From Arthrobacter sp. (GTDB taxonomy: Bacteria; Actinomycetota; Actinomycetes; Actinomycetales; Micrococcaceae): a stretch of DNA of 64,000 nucleotides. Shown here piece by piece: positions 61,682 to 64,000 of the stretch. The stretch covers positions 1 through 64,000 of the forward strand of contig NZ_JAPSHV010000001.1 in NCBI RefSeq assembly GCF_031179385.1, written 5' to 3'. The notes beneath the pieces are model-generated. The model was not told the origin of the DNA, did not search any database, and was given only the letters and a program-made list of their open reading frames with translations. Each line of letters begins with the position of its first letter. Position 1 is the stretch's first letter. The translations under genes and the position numbers were made by a program.

Positions 61682-63610
61682 TCAGCACCCGGTGACGCGG
61701 TAGAGCGCTGCTGTTCCCTCACTGTCCACGCGCTCAAACCCGTTTTCCCGGGTGAGGTCCTCCAAGCCCGCTGCCCTTTCGGTCTCGCCCGGGTGCACGG
61801 AGCTGATGCCGAAGTCGAGGACGTAGCGCACTCCCGTTTCTTCGACCGCGGGGCAAACCTCCGGGTTGGTGGACATCTCGTCCAGGGCGGCGAAGACAAC
61901 CTTGCCGGCAGCCGATGATGGGAGGACCCCGTACGGAAGCAGGGTGGGGATGCCCGTGTAGGAGTAGGACAGGGAGGCTCCCGTCAGCGGCACCCCGACA
62001 ATGACCGCGCCCTCCTCAACCTTCTCGGGCAACCGCTGGATGAGCGCCAGTTCCTGGCTGGTCAGCAGCTGCGAATTCTCCGTAAAGCGGTACTTTGCGG
62101 CCGCTTCCGTGACCCCTCGCTGAACCGCACCCAGCGGCGCCAGCGCCACTCCGACGAGCAGCAGTACGACGACGACGGCGGCCGCACGCTTCCTGCTTCC
62201 ACCCTGCCCACGCAGGAAGGAACGCACCGCCGGTCGTCGGGCAGCGACGTCGATGAGTGCGACAGCTCCAAGCGACGCGAGGATGATCCCGGCCACCGGC
62301 AGCATGGCGCTGATCCTGAAGAAGTCGTTGTACCAGACGCCGGCTACGATCCACCGCAGGTCCGGCACTTCCTTCCAGTTCGCGACAACGAACAGCATCG
62401 CCGCCAGCGCGTACAGGGCCAGTGTCCAGCGGTGGCGCCTGCGACGAAGAACGACGACGGCTCCGGCAAGAGTCAGGGCGGCGGCAAGATACGCGGGGGG
62501 CCGGTAGAGCGGCGAATGCAGGACCACCTCGACGAGGGCCTGGCCCGCGTTGCCGAGTTCGTCCCAATTGTCTGAACTGCTCCGTGCCGGGCGCAGGTTC
62601 ATCCAGGCGACCGCAAGCACCGCCAGGAATGCGCCGGTCGGCAGCAGCGTCTTCCACGGAGCCTTGTTGTCCCTGCGCAGGCGGCTGTAGGCGGCGGCGA
62701 GGACCATCGGCAGGCTGAGGCCCAGAGCGCCGACGAGCGATGACGGATGGGCGAGGGCCAGCCCGGGGAGAACGCCCAACAGCAGCAGGAGGTTGCCGGC
62801 CGTCGTGGTACGCAGGGGTGAACCGACGCGCATCAGCTGCACCACGAGCCCGAGTACCGCCGGCAGCAAGGCGAGAGACAGCATGAAGGGGTAAACCACG
62901 CCGAACTCGTACAGCAGGTAGGGGAAGCTGCTGTAGGCGCCGGACAATACGGCCGCACTCAGCAGGGCCGCGCGGCGCTCGCCGGTGACCCGCGTGACGA
63001 GGAAGAGGCAGCCGAAGGACCAGACCGTCAGGACAATGGCAAGGTTCACCACGTTGATGGCCGCCGGGATGGACAGGCCAGATGACATCAGCACCACCGC
63101 GACCAGCGCATGCCAGCCCGCGGGATAGAAGGTGGGTGCCCGCGTTCCGAGGTACCCAAGGTTCGGTGAGGACGCGTTGCCGCTTTCCGCAATGTAACGA
63201 ATGGCGTTGAGGTGGAAGATGTTGTCGTGCGACTGTGCGATGTTCTCCGGGTTACCGAAGATCCACAGTGTGATCAGACCGACGGGTAAAGCTGCAACAC
63301 CCCACGCAATCAGGGTCCGGCGCAGCGGTCCGCCGGGGTCCATTGCGAGGGCATCCCGAAACCGCCGGCGGATCAGCCACAACACCAGGGCAACGCCGGC
63401 GGAGACGCCGAAGAGAGGCCCCAGCGACCAGCGCACGCCGGCCAGGGAGGCAACTTCCGACGCGACGACGACGGCGGTCACACTCAGAGGGCCGGCGAGG
63501 GCCAGCAGGGTGAGGCGCCGCAGGCCGAGGATCGCACCCCAAAGCAAGCCCGGACCAAGGAGAACCACTAGCGCCACGAGGAAGCCGGGGAGCGCGCTGA
63601 ACCAGCTCAT
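61682..63610 (-). CDS. DUF6541-type polytopic membrane protein
   Basis: The 642-aa protein has about 13 helices, a conserved periplasmic loop with FGNPENIAQSHDNIFHLNAIRYI...PTFYPAGWHALVA, and an extracytoplasmic C-terminal domain (EVCPAVEETGVRYVLDFG). The layout resembles GT-C glycosyltransferases and actinobacterial DUF6541 proteins, so a role in cell-envelope glycan assembly is likely but unproven. ATG at 63610 has GGGAG upstream; the track's 45 extra residues are not membrane-like. Confidence 0.82.
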   Translation of the reverse strand: MSWFSALPGFLVALVVLLGPGLLWGAILGLRRLTLLALAGPLSVTAVVVASEVASLAGVRWSLGPLFGVSAGVALVLWLIRRRFRDALAMDPGGPLRRTLIAWGVAALPVGLITLWIFGNPENIAQSHDNIFHLNAIRYIAESGNASSPNLGYLGTRAPTFYPAGWHALVAVVLMSSGLSIPAAINVVNLAIVLTVWSFGCLFLVTRVTGERRAALLSAAVLSGAYSSFPYLLYEFGVVYPFMLSLALLPAVLGLVVQLMRVGSPLRTTTAGNLLLLLGVLPGLALAHPSSLVGALGLSLPMVLAAAYSRLRRDNKAPWKTLLPTGAFLAVLAVAWMNLRPARSSSDNWDELGNAGQALVEVVLHSPLYRPPAYLAAALTLAGAVVVLRRRRHRWTLALYALAAMLFVVANWKEVPDLRWIVAGVWYNDFFRISAMLPVAGIILASLGAVALIDVAARRPAVRSFLRGQGGSRKRAAAVVVVLLLVGVALAPLGAVQRGVTEAAAKYRFTENSQLLTSQELALIQRLPEKVEEGAVIVGVPLTGASLSYSYTGIPTLLPYGVLPSSAAGKVVFAALDEMSTNPEVCPAVEETGVRYVLDFGISSVHPGETERAAGLEDLTRENGFERVDSEGTAALYRVTGC

Positions 63611-63665
63611 GGTCTCCCTCGGTAGGCGGTACGGATGGTCAAACGGGTGCCGGTGAGTGTCAGCG

Positions 63666-64000
63666 TTACGCTGAAACCCGTGCCGGTTGGCAGTGGGGGC
63701 AGTGGTAGAGCACGCGTTGTTCGAGCTCGTTGTCCCCGAGTTCACTGCGGACCACCCGAGTTCCGCACCGAAGGCATCCCCGGTCGGTCCGCCCGTATAC
63801 CCACAGCGGATCGCGAAGCATTGATCCCGTGGTGACGCGGGTTGACCGCTCCTTGTTCACGTCAAGCAGACGATGCGCCAGCTCCACCATCCGCGGCAGG
63901 TTCTTCACCTCACCCACCGGTGTGAGCGGATGCTCGCCGGCAAGAAAGCACAACTCGCACCGGTACACGTTACCGATTCCTGCGAGATTCCGCTGGTCGA
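63666..64000 (-). CDS. Fpg/Nei-family DNA glycosylase, N-terminal part outside window
   Basis: The C-terminal 111 residues are present: DQRNLAGIGNVYRCELCFLAGEHPLTPVG (helix-two-turn-helix) and a terminal zinc finger CLRCGTRVVRSEL...YHCPHCQPARVS. The frame continues past 64000. The finger and YRCE loop fit the actinobacterial Nei-type (endonuclease VIII) group, which removes oxidised bases. The N-terminal catalytic Pro cannot be seen. Confidence 0.9.
   Translation of the reverse strand, partial: DQRNLAGIGNVYRCELCFLAGEHPLTPVGEVKNLPRMVELAHRLLDVNKERSTRVTTGSMLRDPLWVYGRTDRGCLRCGTRVVRSELGDNELEQRVLYHCPHCQPARVSA

Overview
This window reads as chromosomal DNA of a high-GC actinobacterium of the Micrococcales, most likely a relative of Arthrobacter (Micrococcaceae). 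The basis is the conserved order recR-dnaX-gluQ-ffs-tRNA-Ser, a C50-carotenoid (decaprenoxanthin-type) crt cluster, actinobacterial family proteins (DUF4193, CGNR, LytR_C, DUF6541), many GTG starts, and many genes whose -10 box (TANNNT) lies 6-7 nt before the start codon, i.e. leaderless mRNAs. Species cannot be fixed from the sequence. Both ends cut genes: recR on the left and an Fpg/Nei glycosylase on the right.

Layout. 1-4.7 kb: DNA replication/repair and RNA genes (recR, dnaX, gluQ, SRP RNA, tRNA-Ser). 4.8-9.7 kb: a desaturase with its ferredoxin reductase, an MpaB/DUF2236 protein, a glutathione peroxidase and a HAD phosphatase. 9.7-13.2 kb: a translationally coupled trio made of a small Tat-signal protein and two multicopper-oxidase-like proteins whose copper motifs look complementary. 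13.3-20.5 kb: a ParB-fold-like protein with a LytR_C protein, a DsbA-like oxidoreductase, the glyoxylate shunt (aceB, aceA) with a divergent RamB-type regulator, and a CGNR regulator. 20.5-24.6 kb: a large secreted subtilase with an FG-GAP tail. 24.9-32.3 kb: PdxK-type kinase, a DUF1905 protein, then an FCD regulator and a cache-domain protein divergent from a polyamine-type ABC transporter.

32.4-40.7 kb: a TetR regulator with two palindromic operators, a queuosine-precursor transporter, an AbiEi/DUF559-like gene bracketed by two related hairpin repeats, tgt, and small accessory genes. 40.7-41.2 kb is the only stretch above 300 bp without a supportable gene. 41.2-45.8 kb: VOC, DUF4193, DUF2306/TetR pair, YCII, DUF808 and a small membrane protein. 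45.8-51.6 kb: crtE-crtB-crtI-crtYe-crtYf-crtEb with start/stop overlaps at every junction, and a divergent idi. 51.5-60.6 kb: GT2, a membrane protein, GH76, SDR/acyl-CoA dehydrogenase/P450, a quinone reductase and membrane proteins. 60.7-64 kb: RluA-type pseudouridine synthase, a DUF6541 membrane protein and a partial glycosylase.

How genes work together. idi and crtE supply IPP/DMAPP and GGPP, crtB and crtI make lycopene, and crtEb plus crtYe/Yf extend and cyclise it. aceA and aceB form the glyoxylate bypass. gluQ, the queuosine-precursor transporter and tgt all act on queuosine at tRNA position 34 although they lie in separate places. The most unusual unit is the multicopper-oxidase trio: each oxidase keeps only half of the expected copper motifs, and only the small first protein has an intact Tat motif, so a hetero-oligomeric enzyme exported as a folded complex is a testable possibility.
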